NCBI GenBank assembly: GCA_964472905.1
Contig: CAYYMI010000001.1
Span: 36,620-100,619, forward strand
Length of the DNA: 64,000 bases
Direction: 5' to 3'
From: Hellea sp964472905
GTDB lineage: Bacteria > Pseudomonadota > Alphaproteobacteria > Caulobacterales > Maricaulaceae
The notes under the pieces are model-generated. The model saw only the letters and a list, made by a program, of their open reading frames with translations, searched no databases and was not told the origin of the DNA. The translations under genes were made by a program, and so were the position numbers. This document shows positions 35,521 through 44,171 of the stretch, piece by piece; the stretch's first letter is position 1; the number at the start of each line of letters is the position of its first letter.

Positions 35521-37518
35521 CTAATTCGGAATAGGGAGGAGCTGCTTTAACCCTTTTTCAGGATCAATCAAATAAAACTCATTAACGGATCGGTCCATCG
35601 GTAGCGGTATCGAGAAGCTAGATTCCTTCGTTGAAATTCTCATCCGTTCGCCCTTAGCGTCCACATACATGCGATTAAGATTTCCGCCAGTATGGATGAC
35701 CCAAATTCCCTTATCATTGCGCCCGGCACGCTCAACGGTAATGATCTCGCCGAGTTCAAGCTCTTTTTCCTCGATGATAATGTCCTTAGAGATTTTGCTC
35801 CAGGATGACGGCTCCGCCATCGGGCCGGCGACTTCATATTTTGTCACTTGTTCAAAATAGCCTTGCTTTGCAGCCACAACACGATTGGGTTTAAAATCGT
35901 AAAATACACGCCTGGCATTAGATCTATGAACCTGCCGATAAAAACTTTCACCTAGCTTTCCGTCTAATGCGGCGCCGATAATACTATCGATATTTTTTAA
36001 TGACATGAAAGCTGGATTGACTTTGATCGGACCTTCGGCGCCAGCGCCTTTTACCAATAACAATGGTTGTGTATTACCAAAACAGTGAGGTAGTCTCTTT
36101 GTGTCTTTTTCCATATCAGAACCCCTGCGTGAGCAAATGCCGTGATCGCCATGTACGATGATTGTCGCCGAGTCGTAAACTCCTTTACTCTGCAATCCAT
36201 CCAAAAAATCAAGTAGTGACAGAATTTGGCATCTGGATTGATTAATAATATTTTGCCGCCGTAAGTTTTCGCCTTTTTTAGGATCAGTGGCTATTCTAGG
36301 ATCAGTGACTATCACGCCGCAGGTCTCTCCGGTCGTATAGGGACCATGGGGTGAAATCAGGTGAATCCACTTATAACTTGGTTGGTCATTTCCAGTGCTT
36401 ATTTTCTGCTCATAGCCTTTCATGAAACTCATGGCGCGATTGGCGCGCGGTAGATTTTCATTATTTTGCGATTTTAACTTTGAAAATTTCCATTGCCCGT
36501 TCTGGTAAATGCTGCGCTTGATCGACCAAGGCATGGCTTTGACGAGGGATAGATCAAACAATTTCCCAGCGTGATTAAAACTTAAATTTGAATCAAATTT
36601 ATCGGTTTCAATATAGGACCGATATAATTTTCGTGTCTTCATGGCACCACCGGGACCGGCGATAATATCAATATCATATCCGGCTGCATCGACCCGCTTG
36701 AACAAAGGCGACACATTTTCGGGTGCGCCAAATTCGGCCTTTTGCAGACCAATGGGCAATTGGTAATTTAGGATTAGTCCTTCGCCATCAAAAGCTCTCC
36801 CCGAAACAATCGACCCAATAGATAAAAAGGTAATATCGCTGGATGCTAGGGTGTCCGGGAAAAACTCAAAGCCTGAAAACCGATTTCTTAGATCAAAATC
36901 ATTTGTCAAAAAATTGGAAAAAATGTGACCTTCCATCCCGTCTAAAATGACGTGAACAATATTCTTTTCAGGAGAATAGGAATACAACAATGGAGGCATT
37001 GTATCGTCTGCACTAACGGTTTGCGTGTCGCCAGCTTGATAGGAAAACAGCCCTAGGAGCATAGGAATCCCTGTAGCAAAAACGAAAATCAACAAACCTG
37101 TTTGCAAATGCTTCGTCCATTTGAAAGTTAGCGCACCAACCATAACCGCGCATATACCAAAACCCAAATATTCCAGCATACCATAGGCGCCATCAAACAC
37201 ATCGGAATTGGCCCCTATAATTTTGTCCTCATAGTCAAGGAAGTTGAAATTATAAAATGTCAGCAAAGCGAGTAGCGTCAGAACAAAGACAACAAAAAAT
37301 TGTAACCCGTGTGGCGCGGCCCTTAGAAGTAGGTAAAATCCTGTCGATAATATGGTCGTCAAAAAACCACAGGTTATCAATAATGTGAAAGGGGAGATGT
37401 CTAGCTGCTCGAAACCGAGCGCGTAGGTTTGCCCTGGAATAATAACACACATATACACCAAAGGCAGCATAATGAGAGCCCAAAGCAAGTAGTTTTTTTT
37501 TGAATTTTCGAGAGTCAT
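35521..37518 (-). CDS. Membrane-anchored alkaline-phosphatase-superfamily protein (sulfatase/phosphoglycerol-transferase-like)
   Basis: A 665-aa protein from the ATG at 37518. Five hydrophobic helices fill about residues 10–160, then a periplasmic sulfatase-fold domain: metal ligand in VHVILDG (Asp about 193), a nucleophile region SSDITFLSIGSIVSG (Thr about 230 is the likely nucleophile, as in phosphotransferases), HLISPHGPY, and IIVHGDHG with the Asp/His metal pair. This layout resembles LtaS/OpgB-type phosphoglycerol transferases and EptA-like enzymes more than secreted arylsulfatases, since no Cys-x-Pro-x-Arg formylglycine motif is seen. The CDP-glycerol-type enzyme two genes upstream makes phosphoglycerol a reasonable guess. 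Confidence 0.85.
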   Translation of the reverse strand: MTLENSKKNYLLWALIMLPLVYMCVIIPGQTYALGFEQLDISPFTLLITCGFLTTILSTGFYLLLRAAPHGLQFFVVFVLTLLALLTFYNFNFLDYEDKIIGANSDVFDGAYGMLEYLGFGICAVMVGALTFKWTKHLQTGLLIFVFATGIPMLLGLFSYQAGDTQTVSADDTMPPLLYSYSPEKNIVHVILDGMEGHIFSNFLTNDFDLRNRFSGFEFFPDTLASSDITFLSIGSIVSGRAFDGEGLILNYQLPIGLQKAEFGAPENVSPLFKRVDAAGYDIDIIAGPGGAMKTRKLYRSYIETDKFDSNLSFNHAGKLFDLSLVKAMPWSIKRSIYQNGQWKFSKLKSQNNENLPRANRAMSFMKGYEQKISTGNDQPSYKWIHLISPHGPYTTGETCGVIVTDPRIATDPKKGENLRRQNIINQSRCQILSLLDFLDGLQSKGVYDSATIIVHGDHGICSRRGSDMEKDTKRLPHCFGNTQPLLLVKGAGAEGPIKVNPAFMSLKNIDSIIGAALDGKLGESFYRQVHRSNARRVFYDFKPNRVVAAKQGYFEQVTKYEVAGPMAEPSSWSKISKDIIIEEKELELGEIITVERAGRNDKGIWVIHTGGNLNRMYVDAKGERMRISTKESSFSIPLPMDRSVNEFYLIDPEKGLKQLLPIPN

Positions 37519-37549
37519 CTTGATCAACCGGGAAATAATCTACACTGAA

Positions 37550-38848
37550 CTATGCCAAGTTCGAATCGTATGAACGTGTAATAAATTTGTCAAAAATTAG
37601 CTGTAAGAAAACAACCACCGTCCAGTAGAGAACCATGCCGGATGGAAAGTTATAAAAAATGAAGAAAAACGTGATAGCCATTAAGTACAAATTGCGCTTT
37701 TGCTTTGAGATTTCACGCGAATTCGCAATCGGGCTATTCATCGATGTTGTAGAGACTATTGTCACAAGCATCATAAGAAACGGCAGGAGATTCAGCGCAT
37801 TTCCAAAAAACGGAATTGAAAATGGCAAAGTTCCAATCTTGTCGGGATAGGCCAAGCTATCGATCCACAGAAACTCGCTATTTTTAAGCGGCAAGACTTC
37901 GCCCAACATATTGAAAATAGCGATCAAGATCGGCAGTCCGATCATGGTCGATAGCATTGGAGTTAAAACATAATAGGGCGTAATTTTTCGGGCCTTATAG
38001 GCGGCCATGGTTTTCTCGTGGGCCTCTTCGCCCTTATAGTTTTTCTTGATGTCATCAAATATTGGCTCAAGTGCGGACTTGTGTTCATTAACCTCTTTTT
38101 GAAATCGCGATGTCAGAGCGGTCAATGGCGCCATGGCCAGCTTGATGAACACAGCAAGTAAAATCAGGCAGAATCCCCATCCTAGCGGCGCTATGTCATA
38201 TATGAGCTTATAAAGTTGCTCGATGCCGCGTGCTATCCATCTAAGCCAAGCGGGCAGCTGGATATATTGTAAGTCCTTTAAATCGACAACATCGGTTATT
38301 TGCGTTTCATTAGAATCCTGAAACCCATAGATAACATCTATCGTAGCGGCTTCGCGTTCCGAGAATACTATTTCTAAGCCCTCTGAAGTAAAATACATCT
38401 GTGCGCCGGATGATCTGAGTAATACAGATTGAAATCGACCGCGAAAACCCGCCCAATTTTCACCGGAAACCGTTGCTGCTTTATCTTTAAGCTTAAGTTT
38501 TGATACGCGCCCTTCAGGCGTAATTTTGACCAGTAGTGAACCGCCTAAATATTGCGCCAGGCCGCGATATTCGTAATCATCCTCTACGAACTTTGAGAGA
38601 TTGGGCAATACCAGTTTCATTTCACTTCCGGCTTCGCGCACAAATGTTTTCAAGCTTGTCTCGTCGGTAAAGTTTTGTACCGAACTTATTTTGAAGTCAG
38701 CTTGCTGGATTTTTGACGTTAATTCTTGTGGTGGGTTATCTTCGGCCGCTGCAAAGCCTGCGCTCATAAACACCGTGGAACACAAAAAAAATAGAGCTTT
38801 GGTCACAATGTTTGACACATTGGTGAATATAAATAAGCGCCGACTCAC
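37550..38848 (-). CDS. YidC/Oxa1-family paralogue, short form
   Basis: A 432-aa protein starting with GTG at 38848 behind AGGAA. Residues about 15–36 are a signal anchor or signal peptide, 37–205 a small periplasmic domain much shorter than the ~300-residue P1 domain of proteobacterial YidC, and 210–432 the five-helix insertase core (LYKLIYDIAPLGWGF, then FNFPSGMVLYW-type helix 5). The groove arginine of YidC (R366 in E. coli, in FIVRG) is replaced by lysine K236 (FIKLAMAPLT). Housekeeping yidC normally lies near rpmH/rnpA, so this is likely a second, specialised copy serving the neighbouring surface genes. It lies 5 bases after the CDP-glycerol-type gene. Confidence 0.88.
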   Translation of the reverse strand: MSRRLFIFTNVSNIVTKALFFLCSTVFMSAGFAAAEDNPPQELTSKIQQADFKISSVQNFTDETSLKTFVREAGSEMKLVLPNLSKFVEDDYEYRGLAQYLGGSLLVKITPEGRVSKLKLKDKAATVSGENWAGFRGRFQSVLLRSSGAQMYFTSEGLEIVFSEREAATIDVIYGFQDSNETQITDVVDLKDLQYIQLPAWLRWIARGIEQLYKLIYDIAPLGWGFCLILLAVFIKLAMAPLTALTSRFQKEVNEHKSALEPIFDDIKKNYKGEEAHEKTMAAYKARKITPYYVLTPMLSTMIGLPILIAIFNMLGEVLPLKNSEFLWIDSLAYPDKIGTLPFSIPFFGNALNLLPFLMMLVTIVSTTSMNSPIANSREISKQKRNLYLMAITFFFIFYNFPSGMVLYWTVVVFLQLIFDKFITRSYDSNLA

Positions 38849-38853
38849 GATAT

Positions 38854-39975
38854 CTATTCCTGAACAATTCGAATGATTTCTTTCGCGCCAACTGTATCAG
38901 AACTGCCAACATTGAAAACATATTTGTCGGCAATATTTTTGGGCAGCGGCTGAACGTCGAATGTCTCCAATGCCTGCAAATCATCTGGGTTGATTATGGT
39001 GCCAATGGTTTCACGAATTCGGACTTCAAAGGGTGTAATTGGAATATCTTCATATCCCGGATTGTTAACCTTACGCGGCACATCCACAAACAGAACCGGT
39101 TTTTCAAGGCCAAAAGCATAATCCAAGGCTGCGCCGGACCAGTCGCAAATCATGACATCTGAGTCCCTAAGAGACTGCGTGCCCCGAACATTGTTTTCAT
39201 AATGAAAATTGTCATTCCCCTGGTGTTCATCGACAATCGCCTGCACCATCTCATTGAAAAACTTTATGGTTTGTGGATGGGGGCGGAGCGTAACTTTGGC
39301 GCCACTTTCCAATAGCCGTCTGACAATTTTTGAGCCGATACCGGATTCAATCGTCCCGTTTTCACCCCATGAGGGCGCTAGTAGATAATGGGTTGGCGAT
39401 GTTTTGTCACTGTTAGAATTTGTCGTATTTTCATTTTTAATAATGTCCAACCGAGCATAACCATGTTCAAAAAGATTTTTGGACTCAAGGCCTTTCGCTT
39501 TTTCAATCTCACGCATTTCAGTCAAATGGTGCGGCCCAGAACAAAAAATCGTATCAAACGCGTCAAAGGCTCCCGGTCGGTAAACCATATGAAAACTTAC
39601 GAGAGAGTGCTGGATATAAATATAGTGCACGGAATGTTTGGACCTCTTGACCTGATATTGGTCAAGATCTGGCATGGTCATAACCATGACCTTGGTATCC
39701 AAGTTGGCAAACATCCAGTCACGAACAAAACCTTCATCTATGATAAATGTTTTTAATCTGGGGTGATCAATGTCAAGACCTGGATCCGTATGCGACGAGG
39801 TCACATAGCAGATAGAAATGTTGGATGTAGACAAAATTGTTTCGATCAAGCCGCCTAGATAGGACCAATAATTTTGACCTTCAGAATAAACTGTCAAAAC
39901 CCGCTCTTCAGCAGGCAATTGATTGTAAGCAATGACGTTTTTAAGATGAAAAAAAAACTTCTGCAGCCGGTTCAT
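38854..39975 (-). CDS. CDP-glycerol glycerophosphotransferase-like protein
   Basis: A 373-aa GT-B-fold enzyme of the TagB/TagF type, which move glycerol phosphate from CDP-glycerol onto a polymer in Gram-positive teichoic acids and onto capsules or O-chains in some Gram-negatives. The C-terminal signature is clear: TLRPHPQTIKF, then DVMICDWSGAALDYAFGLEKPVLFVD; upstream IQHSLVSFHMVY and APSWGENGT also fit. It begins with a hydrophilic head, no membrane helix. The ATG overlaps the methyltransferase stop (TAATG). No CDP-glycerol synthase (TagD) is in the window, so the donor must be made elsewhere or differ. Confidence 0.85.
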   Translation of the reverse strand: MNRLQKFFFHLKNVIAYNQLPAEERVLTVYSEGQNYWSYLGGLIETILSTSNISICYVTSSHTDPGLDIDHPRLKTFIIDEGFVRDWMFANLDTKVMVMTMPDLDQYQVKRSKHSVHYIYIQHSLVSFHMVYRPGAFDAFDTIFCSGPHHLTEMREIEKAKGLESKNLFEHGYARLDIIKNENTTNSNSDKTSPTHYLLAPSWGENGTIESGIGSKIVRRLLESGAKVTLRPHPQTIKFFNEMVQAIVDEHQGNDNFHYENNVRGTQSLRDSDVMICDWSGAALDYAFGLEKPVLFVDVPRKVNNPGYEDIPITPFEVRIRETIGTIINPDDLQALETFDVQPLPKNIADKYVFNVGSSDTVGAKEIIRIVQE

Positions 39976-40628
39976 TATTTTTTCTCAAAAATCAAACGGC
40001 TCACATATGGATCTTCTGATTTGTATTTAGCCATGCCTTGACCTGTACGTTCATAGGATAATTCGAATCCATGTTTATCGGTTTGCGTCTCAACAAACTT
40101 ATCAGTTTTTACGAACCTTCTGTAATGGTTGCCATAGGTTTTTTCGAGCTTTGCATCTTCTTCAGATCTAAATTCAAAATAGATTTTTTCGCCTGGCAAC
40201 ATTAATTGCCCGACCGCTTCTAAGAAGGCACTCTCCTGTGCGTCGTCAATGGAATGCATCACAAAGCGAGAATAAGCGACAATATCACCATTTTTGCTAA
40301 GGCTTCGGGCTTTTACAAACACTCTTTCAAGGTCGTCGAATTTTGCAATGCTGCCTTGAACGAAATTAGCATTATCCAGGCCATTTTTTTCGGCAAGGTC
40401 ACGACAGCCTTCAACAGCTTCTTTCGACAAGTCGATGGCGCAAACATTGTGGCCCTGCCCAGCAAAATAAAATGAGTCCCGACCATTACCGCATCCAAGC
40501 TCTACAATTGTTGGGCCCTTGACGCATTCAGTTGCCACCATAACGCAGAACTGCGATGGTACTGATAATTCAAGGTTTTGATAAAATTCATCCCAATAAC
40601 AGTTATTGGTAACAACATTTATTTTCAT
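39975..40628 (-). CDS. Class I SAM-dependent methyltransferase
   Basis: A 217-aa Rossmann methyltransferase. Motif I is VELGCGNGRDSFYF (about residues 37–50), followed by AIDLSKEAV (motif II) and a downstream SRFVMHSIDD element. The substrate is not evident; methylation of a glycan or of a phosphoglycerol end group would fit the context. It starts the block of tightly coupled genes and lies 75 bases after the small membrane protein gene. Confidence 0.88.
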   Translation of the reverse strand: MKINVVTNNCYWDEFYQNLELSVPSQFCVMVATECVKGPTIVELGCGNGRDSFYFAGQGHNVCAIDLSKEAVEGCRDLAEKNGLDNANFVQGSIAKFDDLERVFVKARSLSKNGDIVAYSRFVMHSIDDAQESAFLEAVGQLMLPGEKIYFEFRSEEDAKLEKTYGNHYRRFVKTDKFVETQTDKHGFELSYERTGQGMAKYKSEDPYVSRLIFEKK

Positions 40629-40703
40629 AACTTATCAATCAAAATTAGCAAGTGGTTTCGGAAAAGAACTAATAAACATTAAGAGTCGAATGACTTAGGA
40701 ATC

Positions 40704-40892
40704 CTATTTGTCTTTATTGCGAATAAAACGAGATTTTATTTTATACCAAAAGCTCTTTACCGTTAGACCTATAACAACAAAAAACCCGATGATCGCAGAA
40801 ATTATTGCACTACCTGATCCAGGATCAATATATGCGTGTGCAGTCCCTGGAAGGGAAAGTAACGAGACCACTATCAGTAGTATTTTTTTCAC
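40704..40892 (-). CDS. Small signal-peptide/one-helix membrane protein (YIDPGSGS type)
   Basis: A 62-aa protein starting with GTG at 40892 and preceded by GAGGGG with 7-base spacing. Residues 1–19 are a signal peptide (ending AHA), then AYIDPGSGSA, one hydrophobic helix (about 26–45) and a basic tail (SFWYKIKSRFIRNKDK). Short proteins beginning with a YIDPG(T/S)GS motif are common next to polysaccharide and sulfatase genes, with unknown role. It is the first gene of the surface operon and sits directly behind a strong-looking promoter. A tiny membrane protein next to a YidC paralogue makes a plausible insertase substrate. Confidence 0.82.
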   Translation of the reverse strand: MKKILLIVVSLLSLPGTAHAYIDPGSGSAIISAIIGFFVVIGLTVKSFWYKIKSRFIRNKDK

Positions 40893-40917
40893 GAGAACAC
40901 CCCTCTACGACTGTCTC

Positions 40918-40946
40918 TGTATAACCCCATCTGAATTCAAGGTCAA
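40918..40946 (-). promoter_or_regulatory. sigma70-type promoter of the surface operon
   Basis: On the minus strand TTGACC (40946–40941) and TATACA (40923–40918) are separated by exactly 17 bases, about 25 bases before the GTG of the small membrane protein. It is the best promoter match I found in the window. Confidence 0.65.
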
Positions 40947-41202
40947 CTCAATGCATAGTGCTGAAACTATCGCTTTGCCACCACAGGGTTATTCCGATGA
41001 AATCCGAATTTCCTGCGTTAATTTTTGGAACATCATAACTGAAACTGTGCTCAAATTGTTGCAACTCACAACATCCAGCATCTTCACTGCAATAAAGCTT
41101 TGAATTATATAAGTAACGTTCGCTTTTTGGAACAACACCTTAGCTTACACTCGTGTAGTGCATTCTGGCGCGTAGATTATGCGAGGTAATCCATCTTTAA
41201 GC
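40947..41202. other. intergenic region between surface operon and serine hydrolase
   Basis: About 255 bases upstream of the surface-operon promoter and downstream of the serine hydrolase gene. The only structure seen is a short dyad TACAC-TC-GTGTA at 41146–41157. No convincing ORF. Confidence 0.4.
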
Positions 41203-42417
41203 TCACGGGACATAATAATCGGCCAGGCTCCTGAATAAATCCATATTGACATTCATGGAATGGGTATAGCCGTCTTGAGGATAGGCGAATTCTCGGTCGG
41301 CGGCGTTTTTGGCGATGACGATATTTTTCGCTGGGTTCACATAAATATATTGTCCGTAAATACCGGCTGCGGTGTAATCGCCTTTATTGGCACCCTCTTG
41401 CGGCATGGGGATCCACCATTGGAATCCATATCCGACATCGCGGTCGCTCATGGTCGGGGCGCTATGCACGGTTGAGGCAGCCACCCAATCGGCAGGAATG
41501 ACTTGTTGTCCATTGAATTTGCCGCCCTGCTCGAACATCTGGCCGAATTTCGCGTAATCGCGCGTCGTGAGGTTTAAGCCACCCAGCGCAAAAGCGACGT
41601 TCTCTCCATCCGTCAAATAATAAGGCGCTTGGTCAAACCCTAGATTAGCCGAGTACGTTTCATTAAACAGCTGATGCAGAGTTTTACCGGTTGCCGCGCG
41701 CAATACCATCGCCGCGATATGGGTATCAATAGAGACATATTGCCAGCGCGTCCCCGCAGGTACATCTTGGTCTTTCAGCTCCGCCGCATACTCATCCATC
41801 GACCCGCCAAGACCGAGAATTCTGCCCATATCATTGATATCCGATTTAGGGTCCATATAATCTTCGTCAAAGGTTATTCCGCTGGCCATATTCAATACAT
41901 TACGGATAGTCACCCCTTCATATGCCGACCCGATGAGAGAAGGCGCATAGGCTTCGACTTTATCATCCAAAGATTTAACCGCGCCGCTCTCTAGCGCCTG
42001 ACCGTATAGGCCTGACATAAAAGATTTGGCAACTGACCAGCTAATCCGGCGGTCTTCGCGCTTGGTTCCTTTGGCATAGCTCTCATGGATGAGCTTACCA
42101 TCTTTGATGATAACCAGACCCGTTGTGTCTAGATCAGCTAGAACTTTCTCAAGGGAGCGCTTGCTACCCGCAATCGAAACCATTTCTGGCAAAGGTTGAA
42201 TATCTTTTTCCCATAAATGAGGAGTCGTCGACGCCTTCAAATCATGATGTAAAAAGGCCTCATCCATATGAGAAAAATTATGAACAATCTTATCCGCGTC
42301 AAAGAGCGTGTTGACGGTTTGGAGGCGTTTTATATTCGTCCAGTTACTGGCCACGAATGCCCCGCCGAACAAAATAAGGCCTAAGGCAATAGCTCCAACT
42401 ACTCTACGTTTTCCCAT
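41203..42417 (-). CDS. Beta-lactamase-family serine hydrolase
   Basis: A 404-aa esterase/peptidase of the class C beta-lactamase fold. An N-terminal hydrophobic segment (about residues 6–25) anchors or exports it. The SxxK motif is SVAK in RRISWSVAKSF, followed by a YVS in WQYVSIDTH at the second-motif position and, near the C-terminus, GFQWWIP. Relatives include 6-aminohexanoate-dimer hydrolase and EstB esterases; the substrate is not predictable. Its start overlaps the end of the oxidoreductase gene by 19 bases. Confidence 0.88.
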   Translation of the reverse strand: MGKRRVVGAIALGLILFGGAFVASNWTNIKRLQTVNTLFDADKIVHNFSHMDEAFLHHDLKASTTPHLWEKDIQPLPEMVSIAGSKRSLEKVLADLDTTGLVIIKDGKLIHESYAKGTKREDRRISWSVAKSFMSGLYGQALESGAVKSLDDKVEAYAPSLIGSAYEGVTIRNVLNMASGITFDEDYMDPKSDINDMGRILGLGGSMDEYAAELKDQDVPAGTRWQYVSIDTHIAAMVLRAATGKTLHQLFNETYSANLGFDQAPYYLTDGENVAFALGGLNLTTRDYAKFGQMFEQGGKFNGQQVIPADWVAASTVHSAPTMSDRDVGYGFQWWIPMPQEGANKGDYTAAGIYGQYIYVNPAKNIVIAKNAADREFAYPQDGYTHSMNVNMDLFRSLADYYVP

Positions 42418-43325
42418 GATATTCCCCTGTCTATTATCAGCGCCATTTCCAGCGCTTTATATCCGTCTTGTGCGGTTATGGGGACAGGCATATCATTTAA
42501 AATGGCGTCAACAAAGGCATTTGTAGCCGCGCCAAGGCTATCTTTTGCTATGGGAGTTTGTGCAAAGTCTGCGTTTAGGTCAAAGGGTGTGTTATGGGTG
42601 AGCGTCTTGGCGTTAAAATCAATCGACACAGTTCCGCTGGGATAGGTGATATCCATCGTCCGGCGATAATCGTCCTCGACACGGCTCGCATGTAACCTTG
42701 CGCGACAACCCGATGGGAATTCAATAAACGCCAAACTCGCATCAGAGCTATGCGTCCTGACCTTTGTTGTAATGCCTGAGATTTTTGATGGATTTTCTTG
42801 TGTTAAAAATGTGAGCAAATCCAAATCATGTGTCATCAAATCCAGCGTCACAGACACATCTGTCCCTCGCGGCGAATAAGGATTCATTCGAAATGCGGTA
42901 ATGACTACGGGGTGTTCAGCGATTTTATCAATCCCTACGGCCTTCATAACAAACCGTTCCTGATGGCCGACTTGCACAATAAGGTTCTTGGTTTTAGCAA
43001 GCTCGGCAATTCTAGCTGCATCTGATAATGTCGCGGCTATAGGTTTTTCAATCAGACAATGAACGCTCGCTTCCAAGGCCCGAATGGCTAAGTTCCCATG
43101 AGTTTGCGCCGGGCTTGCAATAACCACTGCGTCAACATGGCTTAGCATGTCTTCAAAAGCCGAAAAGCTTTGCGTTTTATGTTGCGCGACTATTTTTTTC
43201 GCACGGTGATGTGTGTGATCATATATGCCGGTCAGGTCGATTTGCGGATGAGCCAAGCATTTACTCGCATGATAAGTGCCAAAAACACCCGCGCCAATCA
43301 CTCCGATTTTTAGTTTACGATTCAC
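42399..43325 (-). CDS. Gfo/Idh/MocA-family NAD(P)-dependent oxidoreductase
   Basis: A sugar-type dehydrogenase of about 308 aa. The N-terminal Rossmann motif is KIGVIGAGVFGTYHA, followed by the conserved EKP (CLIEKPIAAT) typical of the family and a C-terminal beta-sheet domain. I chose the GTG at 43325, which has AAAGG upstream and places the Rossmann strand near the N-terminus; an ATG at 43367 without ribosome binding site would add 14 residues. The pattern HQERFVMKA resembles relatives that oxidise UDP-GlcNAc-type substrates, which is only suggestive. Confidence 0.87.
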   Translation of the reverse strand: MNRKLKIGVIGAGVFGTYHASKCLAHPQIDLTGIYDHTHHRAKKIVAQHKTQSFSAFEDMLSHVDAVVIASPAQTHGNLAIRALEASVHCLIEKPIAATLSDAARIAELAKTKNLIVQVGHQERFVMKAVGIDKIAEHPVVITAFRMNPYSPRGTDVSVTLDLMTHDLDLLTFLTQENPSKISGITTKVRTHSSDASLAFIEFPSGCRARLHASRVEDDYRRTMDITYPSGTVSIDFNAKTLTHNTPFDLNADFAQTPIAKDSLGAATNAFVDAILNDMPVPITAQDGYKALEMALIIDRGISWENVE

Positions 43326-43545
43326 ACTACCTTTAACGTCATGAGGTCTATTAAAGGCAAGCCTCATTTCATTACAAAATGCAACAGAATCAGACAGCCT
43401 TAAAATACTGAATCAATGGAATTAAGTCTCAAACAGATGAAATTAGGGTCAAAAAAGTCAAGAATAGTTGAGAATTTTGGATTTAATTCAGTTTTTTTAC
43501 ACAAGCTTTGTGAGACAAATAAAATAGCTCATATATCGCGCCCTA

Positions 43546-43563
43546 TTGAAAACTTGTTTTCAA
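43546..43563. promoter_or_regulatory. perfect dyad TTGAAAAC-TT-GTTTTCAA
   Basis: An 18-base inverted repeat with 8-base arms. The octamer CTATTGAA occurs on its left edge (from 43543) and again at 43571, as direct repeats. It looks like an operator for a dimeric regulator; no adjacent regulator gene is seen. Confidence 0.5.
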
Positions 43564-43790
43564 AACTTGCCTATTGAATGTCGTAATTTTATAAAATCGT
43601 CAAAACATGCTAACTCTATGTAATTTATATATTTTTTTATCAAAAACCTTCAATCACTTGACTTAAAATACGAATATACAGCCATCGAGAATTTGAATTA
43701 TTTTAGTCATAGAAATTATTAATATTTACGGCTGAATTTGAAGCCTAGGCTGCATCTCAAATGCCGTAAACCCCCATAATACCGCACCCT

Positions 43791-43805
43791 TTAACACTCT
43801 ATTAA
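43791..43805. promoter_or_regulatory. CtrA-type box TTAA-N7-TTAA(C)
   Basis: A perfect full CtrA site, in the form TTAAC-N6-TTAAC, lies about 70 bases before the HU start. In Caulobacter relatives such a site ties a gene to the cell cycle. Confidence 0.55.
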
Positions 43806-43876
43806 CTTAAATGTTGATGATAAGCGTTAACGGTTTCGTTGTTGTAACGAGGTCGAACATCACAAGGGAGACCAAG

Positions 43877-44143
43877 ATGAATAAGAAAGAACTCGTAGGC
43901 GCAGTGGCAAATCATTGCGGTACAACACAGGCACAAGCAGGCGAATTCATAAACGCGTTTTGCGAAACAATTGTCGGCGAACTTAAGCAAGGTAACGGCG
44001 TTGCTCTACCAGGATTTGGTCAATTTATTGCCAAGCACCGCCCATCACGCGAAATGCGTAATCCAGCGACAGGCAAAATGATGATGAGCCGTGCGAAAAA
44101 CTCTTGCCAGTTTAAGCCATCTGCTGGCCTAAAAGATCTCTAA
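43877..44143 (+). CDS. HU/IHF-family DNA-binding protein
   Basis: An 88-aa histone-like protein that bends and compacts DNA. It has the family order: N-terminal helices (MNKKELVGAVANH), GFGQF, then the DNA-arm motif RPSREMRNPATGKMM with the intercalating proline. The ATG at 43877 has AAGGGAG six bases upstream; the open frame from 43811 is untranslated leader. A terminator hairpin follows 28 bases after the stop. Confidence 0.94.
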   Translation: MNKKELVGAVANHCGTTQAQAGEFINAFCETIVGELKQGNGVALPGFGQFIAKHRPSREMRNPATGKMMMSRAKNSCQFKPSAGLKDL

Positions 44144-44171
44144 ATTACGCTCCCACGTATGATTGAGATAC

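Larger units (their letters stand above)
43326..43876. other. long AT-rich control region before HU
   Basis: About 550 bases without a convincing gene, very AT-rich from 43430 to 43740. It contains a perfect 8+2+8 dyad (43546–43563) flanked by CTATTGAA direct repeats, and a CtrA-type box (43791–43805) near the HU gene. Confidence 0.6.
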
